In this document: positions 55,459 to 64,000 of the stretch, in pieces
How the letters are laid out: the number at the start of each line of letters is the position of its first letter
Position numbering within the stretch: position 1 is the first letter of the stretch
NCBI GenBank assembly: GCA_020636095.1
Contig: JACJYN010000008.1
Coordinates: 367,854-431,853 of the forward strand
Direction of reading: 5' to 3'
Source: Lewinellaceae bacterium
GTDB lineage: Bacteria > Bacteroidota > Bacteroidia > Chitinophagales > Saprospiraceae
Length of the DNA: 64,000 nucleotides
Translations under genes and position numbers: made by a program
Notes under the pieces: generated by a model
What the model saw: only the letters and a program-made list of their open reading frames with translations
Told to the model about the DNA's origin: nothing
Database searches by the model: none

Positions 55459-58400
55459 TTAGAGGGTTAGGTTAATCCCAAAGGTTAAAGACTTGGTCTG
55501 CGGATAATACCATCCTACGGAGGATTGCATTTGCGGATCAAATTCTTCTTCGTAAGTCTTCAGGACAAATAAATTGTACGCGGTGAAGAACAGGCTGATT
55601 TCCTGAAACCCGGGGATATCCGTTATCGATTTCGGCAGGGAATAGCTGAAGTTTATATTCTTAACCCGGAGGTGCTTTCCATCCCTCATCCAAAAGTCGG
55701 AGTACCGGTAATTGTTGTCATTAAAGCCGCCATCGGTAATGCGCGGAAATCTCGCGCCCGGATTCTCCGGGGTCCAGTAATCCATTTGGTAGGTATACCC
55801 GTTGAACCCGTTTCTGAGTGGGCTTTGCGCTTCTCCGTCGATATAAATATCATAACCAGATGCACCGGTCAACAATATTGACAGGCTGAAATTCTTGTAA
55901 GTGGCGCCCAAATTCAGCGAATAATTGAAGGCCGGCTTATCGCCGTTGCCGAATACCTTCTGATCTTTGACATCGATCACATTATCTCCGTTCAAATCCA
56001 CGTATTTAACATCTCCAACTTGCAAACTGGCGTTCCCGTTATTGTCCTGAACCGGGCTTTGTTCTATATCTTCCTGGGTCTGGAATAAGCCATCGGAAAT
56101 GTACCCTCTTCTGAGGTTCGTGTACCCTCCTGTGACCGTGAGGTTCTGCCGCATAAAGGGATCAGCAATCAATGCTTCATCAATGAACTCCGCTTTTTCT
56201 CTGGAGCGGGAGAAATTCAACCCGGCGCTGAATTTCCAATTCCGGTTCAATTCTTTGTCATATACTGCCGCTATTTCGTATCCTTCATTTGAAAACTGGT
56301 AAAAGTTCTGAGCGGCCAGGCCAACCCCCAGCGTACTGGGTACACTGCCGGAAGCAAATGCCAGGACGTCATCGCGGTTGCGGTAGAAATAATCAAAGGA
56401 GATGGTCAGCCCATAATCGAGAAAGGCGGCATCTATGCCTACATCATAAGTCGTAATGGTTTCCCAGGTAAGGTCTTTATTGGCCAAAGAGGTATTGTCA
56501 ATGGTGGGAATGGCCGTTTCATTTATCGCAAAAAAGCTATTGTAAGTGAACCCGGATAACCATTGATAAGCGGCAGTACCATCATTGCCGGCGGTTCCGA
56601 CTGAGGCCCTTAACTTGAGGTTTTGAACCGCATTCCTCAAAGAACCAAAAAATGGTTCCTCAGATATTCTCCACCCCACAGAAACGGATGGGAAAAAACC
56701 CCACTCATTTCCGGGTGCAAACCGGGACGAACCGTCCAGCCGGAAGGAAGATTCCAGGAAATATTTGGCCCGGAAATCATAGCTCAAGCGGCCGACCAAT
56801 CCTAAACGGTTTTCGCGATATTCGCCGCCATTGGCGTCCTTGTTCTCGTTGGATCCGGCAAAAAGCTGGTCAATCAAATCCGATTGAAAATCCTGGCGCC
56901 TTCCCAAAAAGTTTTGCCCGCTGCTTTTTTGCAGTTCTCCAAGCGCTAAGGCATTGATACTGTGATCCCCGAAAATCCGGTCATAATTAATCGATTGCTG
57001 GAGCACGTAGTTATTTCCAAAATTCATAGACTGGGTGAGGACCGTCTCACTGAACGAACCCTCCGGGCTGGCAATAAACGGATCGTATTCTCCCGTTTGC
57101 CGGTTCAGGGTATACAGTTCATAACTCTTACCCCATTCTTTAGCATAATTGGTGTTGTAAACCAGGGATCCATAAGATTTCAGGCTCAACCCCCGAACTT
57201 GGTTCACATCCCATTGTAAAGACAGCTTGGTATCAATATTATTATTGATGGCGCGGTAATATCCGGCGTTAAAATCTCTTATACCCTCCAGAATATGGTT
57301 GGGGCTAAAACTGGGGCGGGCGGGTGTCCCATCCGGATAGTACGCCAAATTGGTCGGCAAGGCCCGGCTGAGTTCTCTGAAAATGTTATAGGCGGAATAG
57401 CCCGGCGCCTCGTTCAACCGCCTGCGCCCTGCCAAATTGAATTGCAAATTCAGGTTATCGGTTATGTCTGCATCAATATTGGAGCGCAGGTTGTACTGCT
57501 GATAGCCCAGTACATCTTCCGTATAGTTAGACCCCTGATCCAAAAAACCGGCCGATACAAAATACCGCACTTTGTCGTTCCCCCCGTTCAGGTTCAGGTT
57601 ATGCCGTTGTTGGAACCCCCAATCCTTGAAGATCAGGCTTTTCCAATCTTCATTGGGATAGTTGAGCGGGTCAGAACCGGTGCGGAAGGCTTCGATCTGT
57701 TCCTCCGAATAAAAGGGTTCCTGCCCGGCGTTGAGCAGGCCTTCGTTAAATACGGTTGCGTACTGGATCGAATTTAGAAAGTCAGGATAGGAGGTAAATG
57801 AAGTGTAGGTGAACTGATTGCTGTAACTTAATTCAGGCTTGCCCTTTGCACCTTTCCGGGTGGTAACCAGCACCACACCGTTGCCTCCTTGTACTCCGTA
57901 TACAGAGGCGGCCGCCGCATCCTTCAACACGGAAATGCTTTCTATCTCATTGGGATCCAACTCGTCTATACTTCCGGGCGAGCCATCTACAATGACCAGA
58001 GCGCTGCCGAAATTCCTGACTTCGAAGGAAGAGGCGCTAAAACCCGGTTCTCCACTGCCCTGCCGCACAAATAAGCCGGAGGCCAATCCTTCCAGGCCAT
58101 TGCTTACATTGGCTACCGGCAATTTTTTCAGAGTTTCCTCGTCCACTACCGAGACAGCCGAAGTCAGTTTGACTTTAGACTGGCTACCATAGCCAATGAC
58201 GATCACTTCATCCAGCAGTTCCCCCGAGTTTAAGGCAAGATCGATGATCTGCTGGTTTCCAATCTCAATGGTTTGGGAAGCGTATCCGGTGTAAGAAAAC
58301 TGAAGCGTTGTGGCATCCGCATCAACCTCCAGGGAGTACTTACCATCAAAATCAGTAATGGTGCCCGAACTGGTGCCCACCACCAATATATTGGCGCCGA

Positions 58401-58530
58401 TGAGCGGCTCGCCGGTGGAAGCATCGACAACGGAGCCGCTAATGGTACGCTGTGCGCTGAGTGAAAACGAGCAGAGTAACAAGACAAAAGCAGAGGCCGA
58501 AAGCCGGAAGAATAGCAACTTCTTGTTCAT
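55459..58530 (-). CDS. susC: SusC/RagA-family TonB-dependent glycan importer
   Basis: About 1023 aa. I prefer ATG 58530 (MNKKLLFFRLSASAFVLLLC, a good signal peptide) to the ATG at 58545. Domains: CarboxypepD_reg sandwich (RTISGSVVDASTGEPLIGAN), TonB-box-like ELLDEVIVIGYGSQSK, plug (LKKLPVANVSNGLEGLASGL, NEIESISVLKDAAAASVYGV, GVVLVTTRKG) and a 22-strand barrel ending YPQTKSLTFGINLTL. It moves oligosaccharides across the outer membrane with SusD. Likely induced by the regulator just upstream. Confidence 0.97.
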   Translation of the reverse strand: MNKKLLFFRLSASAFVLLLCSFSLSAQRTISGSVVDASTGEPLIGANILVVGTSSGTITDFDGKYSLEVDADATTLQFSYTGYASQTIEIGNQQIIDLALNSGELLDEVIVIGYGSQSKVKLTSAVSVVDEETLKKLPVANVSNGLEGLASGLFVRQGSGEPGFSASSFEVRNFGSALVIVDGSPGSIDELDPNEIESISVLKDAAAASVYGVQGGNGVVLVTTRKGAKGKPELSYSNQFTYTSFTSYPDFLNSIQYATVFNEGLLNAGQEPFYSEEQIEAFRTGSDPLNYPNEDWKSLIFKDWGFQQRHNLNLNGGNDKVRYFVSAGFLDQGSNYTEDVLGYQQYNLRSNIDADITDNLNLQFNLAGRRRLNEAPGYSAYNIFRELSRALPTNLAYYPDGTPARPSFSPNHILEGIRDFNAGYYRAINNNIDTKLSLQWDVNQVRGLSLKSYGSLVYNTNYAKEWGKSYELYTLNRQTGEYDPFIASPEGSFSETVLTQSMNFGNNYVLQQSINYDRIFGDHSINALALGELQKSSGQNFLGRRQDFQSDLIDQLFAGSNENKDANGGEYRENRLGLVGRLSYDFRAKYFLESSFRLDGSSRFAPGNEWGFFPSVSVGWRISEEPFFGSLRNAVQNLKLRASVGTAGNDGTAAYQWLSGFTYNSFFAINETAIPTIDNTSLANKDLTWETITTYDVGIDAAFLDYGLTISFDYFYRNRDDVLAFASGSVPSTLGVGLAAQNFYQFSNEGYEIAAVYDKELNRNWKFSAGLNFSRSREKAEFIDEALIADPFMRQNLTVTGGYTNLRRGYISDGLFQTQEDIEQSPVQDNNGNASLQVGDVKYVDLNGDNVIDVKDQKVFGNGDKPAFNYSLNLGATYKNFSLSILLTGASGYDIYIDGEAQSPLRNGFNGYTYQMDYWTPENPGARFPRITDGGFNDNNYRYSDFWMRDGKHLRVKNINFSYSLPKSITDIPGFQEISLFFTAYNLFVLKTYEEEFDPQMQSSVGWYYPQTKSLTFGINLTL

Positions 58531-58615
58531 AATCGTGAGTTTCATTGTTTAACAGAGCTTTCTTTTTTCAGCTCTAAAGGTCGGCACAGCTGACCCATAT
58601 GCTCACCATTATGCC

Positions 58616-58669
58616 CTACGACAATACTACGACAGGCAAATTATATACTACGACAATCCTACTACGAAC
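58616..58669 (-). promoter_or_regulatory. Four CTACGACA-type direct repeats upstream of susC
   Basis: CTACGACA at 58616, 58627 and 58648, and CTACGAAC at 58662 (plus-strand coordinates), each in the wider context TACTACGACA or similar. The first three are 11 and 21 bp apart, i.e. on one face of the helix. They sit 86-139 bp before the susC start, at the place of an activator site. An AT-rich TATAATTTG on the minus strand lies within. The natural candidate to bind is the LuxR-type regulator encoded next door. Confidence 0.5.
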
Positions 58670-58735
58670 AAACTTTTACTCATAAAAACAGAGTAATTCC
58701 CAATAAAAAGTAAATTTTGAAAAGATTAAGGCAAG

Positions 58736-61714
58736 CTACTGTCCCTCGCTGTTAAACATGGTGATATACCTGGACAGGTCGTCCTCCGTACCCAGGCCCA
58801 GGCGTTTTTTCAGGCGGTAACGGCTTTGTTCCACACCGCGGCTGGAAATATTCAGCAGGGAAGCGATTTCTTTGGTACTCAGATTGATGCGCAGTAAGGA
58901 GCACAACCGCAGATCATTTTGGGTCAGTTCGGGATGCTTCTCCAAAATGCTTTGTATAAAGTGTTGGTCGACCTGATTGAAATATACATTGAATTCTTCC
59001 CAGTAATCTTCGCTCATCAATTCCCGTTCTAACTTGCGCACCAATGCCCTTAGGTTGGCTTCGGGTTCTTGTTTCAACTCCTGCAGGTCATTCTTCACGT
59101 CGGCCAATATTTCATTCTTGTGCGCCATCTGAACGGCAGAAAACATCAACTTGGAATTTTTTGCTTCCACTTCCGTCGCCAGTTTTTCATTGCGCAATTG
59201 CAAGATTTGCCGCTTGTGAACCGCTTCCCTCCTTTTAATCAGGAAAAGCACACCCGATGAGATCAACCCTATGATTGAGATGAGCAGCAGAAATCTAAAC
59301 CAAAGGGTTTGCCAGAAAGGAGGTTTGATGAAAACAGTTATGGAGGCTTCCTTATCCAGGTGCCTCACCCTAAAAGTATAAGTGCCGGGATCCAGATTGG
59401 TATAACTGGCGCTGTGTTGCCCGGCTGGAGTCAATCGCCAATCCTCATCAAAGCCCTCCAATTTATAAGTGAATTTATTTTCTGAAGGGCTGGTATAATC
59501 GGTCGCGGAAAACTCAATAGAAAAAGATTTGTCCAGATAACTGAGATGAACCCGCTCTGCCTCTTCTATAGAACGGTCCAGTACGATCCGGCCATCCGGT
59601 AATTTTCCAGCCGAAATACTATTGTTAAAAATCTTTATACCTGTAAATATGATTCCGGCCTGATGGTTTTTTTCCTTCACCAGGTCAGGCTGAATGGTAT
59701 TCAGCCCATTGATCCCGCCAAAAAAAAGTTTTCCATTATCCGCAGTGAGAATGGCCATTTGATTAAACTGGTTGAAGCTTTGCATAGCGCGAAAATCAAA
59801 ATTTCGAATGGCATTGGTTGACGGGCCGAGGCGGCTGATCCCTTGAAAGGTGGAGGCCCAAATCATCCCGTCTTTATCTTCCGTTATACCCATAACACTA
59901 TTGGCGATTAGGCCCTCCTCCTTACCGGTACGCTCAAACCGGCCCTCCCCCAGCCAACGATTCAGTCCGCCGCCCTCCGTCCCAATCCAAATCTGGCCGC
60001 GGCTATCCTGGTAGATGGCTCTTATTTCATCATTACTAAGGGAAAAAGAATCCCGGTGATTATGCCGGTAATGCAAAAAACGCCCCGTGGCTTCATCCCA
60101 ACGATCCAGGCCATTACTGGCGGTCCCTACCCAAACCTGGTTCTCTCTATCCACGAAAACGGCCATCACATTAAAGTCTGCCAGGCTATTCGAATCTGCC
60201 GGATTGTGCTGAAAAACAGTGGTTTGCCTGGTTTGCGGGTCAATCACGCTCAGCCCGTCTCCCATTGTTGCAATCCATAGTTTCCCATCATTCCCCTCCG
60301 CAATCGACCATACACTGGTGGTCCCTCCAAGGAAATGTCGAAAAGAATTGGATTGGAGGTCGTATACCTCCAATCCCGCCCCAAACAGGCCAATCCACAA
60401 GCGGTTTTGGCTATCTTCAAAGATTGTTTTTACCACATTTCCGGCCAGGGAAGCGGGATTCGAAGGGTCATGTTTGAAAGAAGGCGCTGAAAACCGGCTG
60501 TTTTCCTGGTCGAACCAATTCAGCCCGCCCCCGTCGGTTCCGATCCATATTTTGCCTTCGCGGCTTTGAAAAACCGACAAAATGGAGCGGTGTTCCAATT
60601 CATCACTTCGGGCTGAAGCGGGAGCAAAAAACTCGAACCAGGCCTTATTGGGTTTGAAGATATTGATTCCGCCGTTATAAGTCCCAATCCAGATGTTGCC
60701 CGTTCGGTCTCCCCAAAAACAGAACAACGCATTGCTGTTCAATGCGGTTTCTTCCTCCACCTGATAGGTGTAAACAGACATTTCTTCAGTAGCAGTATCA
60801 TAGATGTTCAGCCCTCCCCCATCGGTCGCGATAAACAACTTTCCATATTTTGTTTTATACAAATCCCTCACTACATCGGAACTGATCGCCCTTTGTCCCG
60901 AAGCCGGAGCAAAATGGATATAACTTCGGTCTTTTAGGTTCATTTTATAAAGCCCGGTGCCTTCCGTCCCGATCCATAAATACGCATCATCCAGCAACAT
61001 TTTTTTCCGGTACCCACTCATATTGGGATTATCGGGCAGCATTTGATGGCTTAGGGCAAACCGGCCGTTTTTCTGCAGATAGTTAAGCCCGCCACCGGCC
61101 GCCGCCACCCAGATCAAACCGTATTTGTCTTCGACGATATCGAAGGCTACATTGCTGGAAAGCCCGCTATTTTCAGTAGTGAAAACCTGAGAAACCCCGG
61201 CCGAAGGACTGTACTTCATAACCCCGCCGCCGACCGTGGTAATCCAGATGTTTCCGTCTTTATCTTCCCAGAAGGAAGAAATTTCATACCCCTTAATGGT
61301 TTCGAAAGCAGGATCTGACTGGAAGTTGACAAACCTGTCGCTTGATCTATCCAGGAAATTGACCCCATGCTTTCTGGTACCCACCCAGAGGTTTCCCTTA
61401 CGGTCTTCCCGCAATGCGGAGATGTTCTTCCCCAAAAATCCGGCTTTATCATTCTGGTACCCGTTTGAACCATATACCTCAAATGAATATCCATCGTATT
61501 TATTCAATCCATTTTGAGTGCCCATCCAAATGTACCCATAGCGGTCCTGCAATATGCAGTAGACCGTGTTATGGGAAAGGCCGTCCTGTATGGTGAGGTG
61601 GTCAAAGTACATCGGAGCGTTTCCCCCTTGGCCATAAACTGCCGTAGCCAGGATAATTAGTGCCCAGGGCAGTACCCTGGATAAAATAGTATTTGGTAGG
61701 AAATGGTGGTGCAT
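58736..61714 (-). CDS. Propeller / Y_Y_Y / LuxR-HTH regulator of the utilisation locus
   Basis: 992 aa. Signal/anchor start (LPWALIILATAVYGQGGNAP), then two seven-bladed Reg_prop propellers (DRYGYIWMGTQNGLNKYDGY, GNLWVGTRKHGVNFLDR, KIWIGTDGGGLNWFDQENSR, QIWIGTEGGGLNRW), the Y_Y_Y sandwich (FTYKLEGFDEDWRLTPAGQH), one membrane helix (FRFLLLISIIGLISSGVLFL), a coiled coil, and a LuxR-type HTH (LSTKEIASLLNISSRGVEQS). Unlike classical hybrid two-component regulators it has no kinase, so ligand binding must be passed directly to a membrane-tethered DNA-binding domain. It lies upstream of susC in the same direction. Confidence 0.92.
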   Translation of the reverse strand: MHHHFLPNTILSRVLPWALIILATAVYGQGGNAPMYFDHLTIQDGLSHNTVYCILQDRYGYIWMGTQNGLNKYDGYSFEVYGSNGYQNDKAGFLGKNISALREDRKGNLWVGTRKHGVNFLDRSSDRFVNFQSDPAFETIKGYEISSFWEDKDGNIWITTVGGGVMKYSPSAGVSQVFTTENSGLSSNVAFDIVEDKYGLIWVAAAGGGLNYLQKNGRFALSHQMLPDNPNMSGYRKKMLLDDAYLWIGTEGTGLYKMNLKDRSYIHFAPASGQRAISSDVVRDLYKTKYGKLFIATDGGGLNIYDTATEEMSVYTYQVEEETALNSNALFCFWGDRTGNIWIGTYNGGINIFKPNKAWFEFFAPASARSDELEHRSILSVFQSREGKIWIGTDGGGLNWFDQENSRFSAPSFKHDPSNPASLAGNVVKTIFEDSQNRLWIGLFGAGLEVYDLQSNSFRHFLGGTTSVWSIAEGNDGKLWIATMGDGLSVIDPQTRQTTVFQHNPADSNSLADFNVMAVFVDRENQVWVGTASNGLDRWDEATGRFLHYRHNHRDSFSLSNDEIRAIYQDSRGQIWIGTEGGGLNRWLGEGRFERTGKEEGLIANSVMGITEDKDGMIWASTFQGISRLGPSTNAIRNFDFRAMQSFNQFNQMAILTADNGKLFFGGINGLNTIQPDLVKEKNHQAGIIFTGIKIFNNSISAGKLPDGRIVLDRSIEEAERVHLSYLDKSFSIEFSATDYTSPSENKFTYKLEGFDEDWRLTPAGQHSASYTNLDPGTYTFRVRHLDKEASITVFIKPPFWQTLWFRFLLLISIIGLISSGVLFLIKRREAVHKRQILQLRNEKLATEVEAKNSKLMFSAVQMAHKNEILADVKNDLQELKQEPEANLRALVRKLERELMSEDYWEEFNVYFNQVDQHFIQSILEKHPELTQNDLRLCSLLRINLSTKEIASLLNISSRGVEQSRYRLKKRLGLGTEDDLSRYITMFNSEGQ

Positions 61715-61769
61715 CTACTGTACCAGGTATTGATTAGGTGAAAAAAGCCATGGTGTTAGTTGCTGGTTT

Positions 61770-62189
61770 TTATTTTTCAATCAATTCCTTTAGCATTTTC
61801 AAAACTGGATTTTCTTCTCCTTGTTCTTCTTCTTGTTTAGCTCCTGGCCGGTTGTCTTCCTGAATTATTTCGAGCAAAGTACCTTCGTCTTCTTCCGTTA
61901 GTTTATATTCCATTTCAAAATAGTTTTCAGGCTTGTCTTCAAGGCCAGGCCTTGGAGCAAACAAGCTGTATTTTAAATTTTGGTTTGGGAAGAATTCCAA
62001 TACAACTCCCCATTGTTCAAAGATTTGTCCTTCCCATTCCGTAGCGAAACGAATTGCCCCCCCTTCTTTCCAATCCGTCGTCAATACGCTTCCGTATTGC
62101 CACAATTTTACTTTTTCAGGATTGGTCAAAGAATCCCATACTTTGCTTACAGGCGCTTTGATATTCAGTTTTGAAATGTTTGTTGCCAT
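61770..62189 (-). CDS. SRPBCC/AHSA1-type protein
   Basis: 139 aa, intact. NISKLNIKAPVSKVWDSLTN and GGAIRFATEWEGQIFEQWGV are typical of the activator-of-Hsp90 (AHSA1)/START-like SRPBCC fold, which holds a hydrophobic ligand cavity. EYKLTEEDEGTLLEIIQEDN continues it. It lies between the two propeller regulators and may be a bystander. Confidence 0.85.
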   Translation of the reverse strand: MATNISKLNIKAPVSKVWDSLTNPEKVKLWQYGSVLTTDWKEGGAIRFATEWEGQIFEQWGVVLEFFPNQNLKYSLFAPRPGLEDKPENYFEMEYKLTEEDEGTLLEIIQEDNRPGAKQEEEQGEENPVLKMLKELIEK

Positions 62190-62301
62190 GTTCTTTTTTC
62201 AGTTTATCGAAAGTTCGTTGGTTTTACTTGCAGCTACCTCAAAGGAATGTCTGCGCCAAAGAAAGTTACGCAACTAATGGCGATAACAGCGCCCCCAAAG
62301 G

Positions 62302-64000
62302 TCAATATTCCAAAATAAACTTCGACAGATTTTCCCCTTTCTCCAGACGCAGCTTTTTCCGCAGGCGGTAACGCGCCACCTCTACTCCCCGGAGCGAAAT
62401 ACTTAACAGATTAGCGATCTCCTTGGTATTCAGATTAAGCCGCAGGAAAGTGCAGAGTTTTTGTTCGTTCGGAGAAAGGTCCGGATAATCATTTCTCAGG
62501 CGATTTAAAAAATCTCCGTGCACCTGGCCAAAATGATATTCGAACTGTTCCCAGTCCTCTTGCAACCGGAGGGTGATATCTATTTCCTTTACTAATTTTT
62601 CCAGAGCACGCTTCGTTTCCGGGTTTTTTCCTTTCTGCTTCAACTCTTTCAGCTCTTCTTTTATGGCTTCGATAAACTCATTCTTGACCACCAAATTCAT
62701 GGTTGAAGCAGCTAGCAGATTGTTGACATGTTGTAATTCGCTCTGCATTTTTTCTTCTTTCAGCCGCAATAGTTCCTGTTCCTTTTGTTGTTCCACTTCG
62801 GCAAGTTTCTCCTGTTCTTTAGCCAGTTGGAGTTGGCCGGTCTCTTCGATCTTTTCCGCTTTTTTATTGTACCGCCGTTTTTGCAGTTTAAAACTCACGA
62901 AAAGCACAAAAATGCCCATCAACAAATACAGTGATTTGGCAGGCGGGCTAAGGTAAAAGGGTGGTTTCACGGTTAGGTACAAGGGCGGGCTGGTTGTAAC
63001 TTTTCCCAGGTAATTCCGGGTTTGCACCCTGAATTCATATTTTCCTTCCTTCAGGTTGGTGTATTCTTTGGATGCAGTAGCAGTCCATTCCCCAAAATCT
63101 TCGTCAAGGCCTTTCAAAAAGTACCGGAACTGCTGATTCCCCAGGCCATTGAACAGAAAGTATTCCACATCGATCTTTAAAACCTTTGCGCCCGGGCCAA
63201 TCTTCAGGCGCTCAACGCCTGGTTTCACACCAAATGGTTTTCGAACATATAGCGCACTGCCCTGGGTGACACTATATACCCGGCTCACCAGGAGTGGTTT
63301 TTCCTCTTTTGAAGGAACTTCCAATGCCGGATCATAATGAATAAAGCCCTCATTGGCGGAAAAAAAGACCCCATGGCTTATATTCATCGAAATTTGCAGC
63401 AGGTCATTGTTCAGGTGATAGCGCAATTGATACAAAGAAGAGGGCATAAAAAGGTAATTGTTGGGGCTGATCTGCCTGAAAAGGGCCATGGCGTTCTCCG
63501 CCACTACGTGAACATTATTTTTTTGATCTTGCGCCAGCAGATAAATGGGTTGTTCGCCAATTGCACCGGAAAAAATCTCGGTTCTACTAACGGAACCGTT
63601 AGCCGGGTCCAATTGAAACAGGCCTGAGTTGGTGGCCAGATAGAAGCCATCGTCCACACGGCTCAAAACAATTTGCTCTTGGATAGGCCAGCCGAAATCC
63701 CTGGATACGTTCTTCACCGTTACCTGGGACAGGTCTTCGGAAAGCACCAATTGGTACAAGCCTTTGTAGTACTGTCCAACCCAGATTTTTCCTGACCGGT
63801 CTTCCTCAAAAAAACGGCTCGAGGCGTTAAATCCCCGGATTTTATGCACTGCCTGCAATCGCCGGTTTTCGTCGATCCTGAAAAGGAACAGGCCGGAATA
63901 GGTGCCGCCGATCACAAACTCGGGCTGCAACTGCAATTGTTTTACCTGCCATAGGCCATCTGTATTCGCTATGCGTTGGGCCCGGCCATCTTCCAGAAGA
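62302..64000 (-). CDS. Second propeller / Y_Y_Y / LuxR-HTH regulator, 5' end beyond window
   Basis: The frame is open to the right edge (LLEDGRAQRIANTDGLWQVK just before 63936), so the gene starts outside. Visible: late propeller blades (KIWVGQYYKGLYQLVLSEDL, DGFYLATNSGLFQLDPANGS), Y_Y_Y (YFLKGLDEDFGEWTATASKE), a membrane helix (SLYLLMGIFVLFVSFKLQ), a long coiled coil and a LuxR-type HTH (LNTKEIANLLSISLRGVEVA). It shares architecture and about 45-50% of the HTH residues with the regulator at 58736, so the two are paralogues, perhaps for different glycans. Confidence 0.9.
   Translation of the reverse strand, partial: LLEDGRAQRIANTDGLWQVKQLQLQPEFVIGGTYSGLFLFRIDENRRLQAVHKIRGFNASSRFFEEDRSGKIWVGQYYKGLYQLVLSEDLSQVTVKNVSRDFGWPIQEQIVLSRVDDGFYLATNSGLFQLDPANGSVSRTEIFSGAIGEQPIYLLAQDQKNNVHVVAENAMALFRQISPNNYLFMPSSLYQLRYHLNNDLLQISMNISHGVFFSANEGFIHYDPALEVPSKEEKPLLVSRVYSVTQGSALYVRKPFGVKPGVERLKIGPGAKVLKIDVEYFLFNGLGNQQFRYFLKGLDEDFGEWTATASKEYTNLKEGKYEFRVQTRNYLGKVTTSPPLYLTVKPPFYLSPPAKSLYLLMGIFVLFVSFKLQKRRYNKKAEKIEETGQLQLAKEQEKLAEVEQQKEQELLRLKEEKMQSELQHVNNLLAASTMNLVVKNEFIEAIKEELKELKQKGKNPETKRALEKLVKEIDITLRLQEDWEQFEYHFGQVHGDFLNRLRNDYPDLSPNEQKLCTFLRLNLNTKEIANLLSISLRGVEVARYRLRKKLRLEKGENLSKFILEY

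Noticed and set aside
60265..60569. Plus-strand open frames opposite the 58736-61714 regulator
   Set aside because: Antisense shadows of repeated propeller blades; no independent signals.

Overview
The window looks like a chromosomal segment of a Bacteroidota member, most likely a Saprospiraceae/Lewinella-type bacterium (class from gene content only, no rRNA is present). Evidence: a SusC/SusD pair, type IX secretion C-terminal sorting domains, two-component-type beta-propeller regulators with Y_Y_Y and LuxR domains, a long-form urocanase, and a 7TM-DISM hybrid kinase fused to AraC. No tRNA, rRNA or CRISPR array was found.

Layout. 1-8.9 kb is mostly ordinary: priA (cut by the left edge), an Uma2 gene broken by a small palindromic element, an SH3 lipoprotein, a transglutaminase/NTF2 protein, a GldM-C-like secreted protein and hutU. 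From about 8.9 to 46 kb the window becomes a mobile, defence-rich zone. It holds a remnant type I restriction locus carrying an AAA ATPase + PIN pair, truncated TonB-type barrels, a broken hybrid kinase, a second type I locus (hsdR-hsdS-RAYT-hsdM), an IS66 remnant, an AIPR (abortive-infection family) gene struck twice by the same 1.5-kb IS, and a DUF4143 ATPase struck by three different miniature elements. At least seven families of 85-235 bp terminal-inverted-repeat elements are scattered through the zone, most with clean target-site duplications. From 46 to 62 kb the genes are long and unbroken: a glucan-type polysaccharide utilisation locus on the minus strand. Its order is regulator, SusC, SusD, PKD lipoprotein, three-module T9SS protein, GH5-CBM6-CBM6-T9SS, GH3. 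A second regulator of the same type runs off the right edge.

How the genes work together. In the utilisation locus the propeller/LuxR protein probably senses a glycan and activates susCD; four CTACGACA-like direct repeats lie just upstream of susC. The GH5 endo-enzyme and the repeat protein are sent to the surface by type IX secretion, oligosaccharides pass SusCD, and the GH3 beta-glucosidase finishes the job. In the island, restriction, ATPase/PIN and AIPR genes form a classic defence cluster.

Caution. Many apparent frameshifts and stops in the island fall at short homopolymers or exactly where a conserved family residue predicts a GGCC site that reads TACC, TACT, ACC or ACT instead. The second copies of three repeats show the same substitution. 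I think these are mostly sequence errors at a modified GGCC motif, so several 'pseudogenes' here (hsdR, hsdM, the hybrid kinase, the TPR gene) may be intact in the organism. Truncations and element insertions with target duplications are, by contrast, real events.
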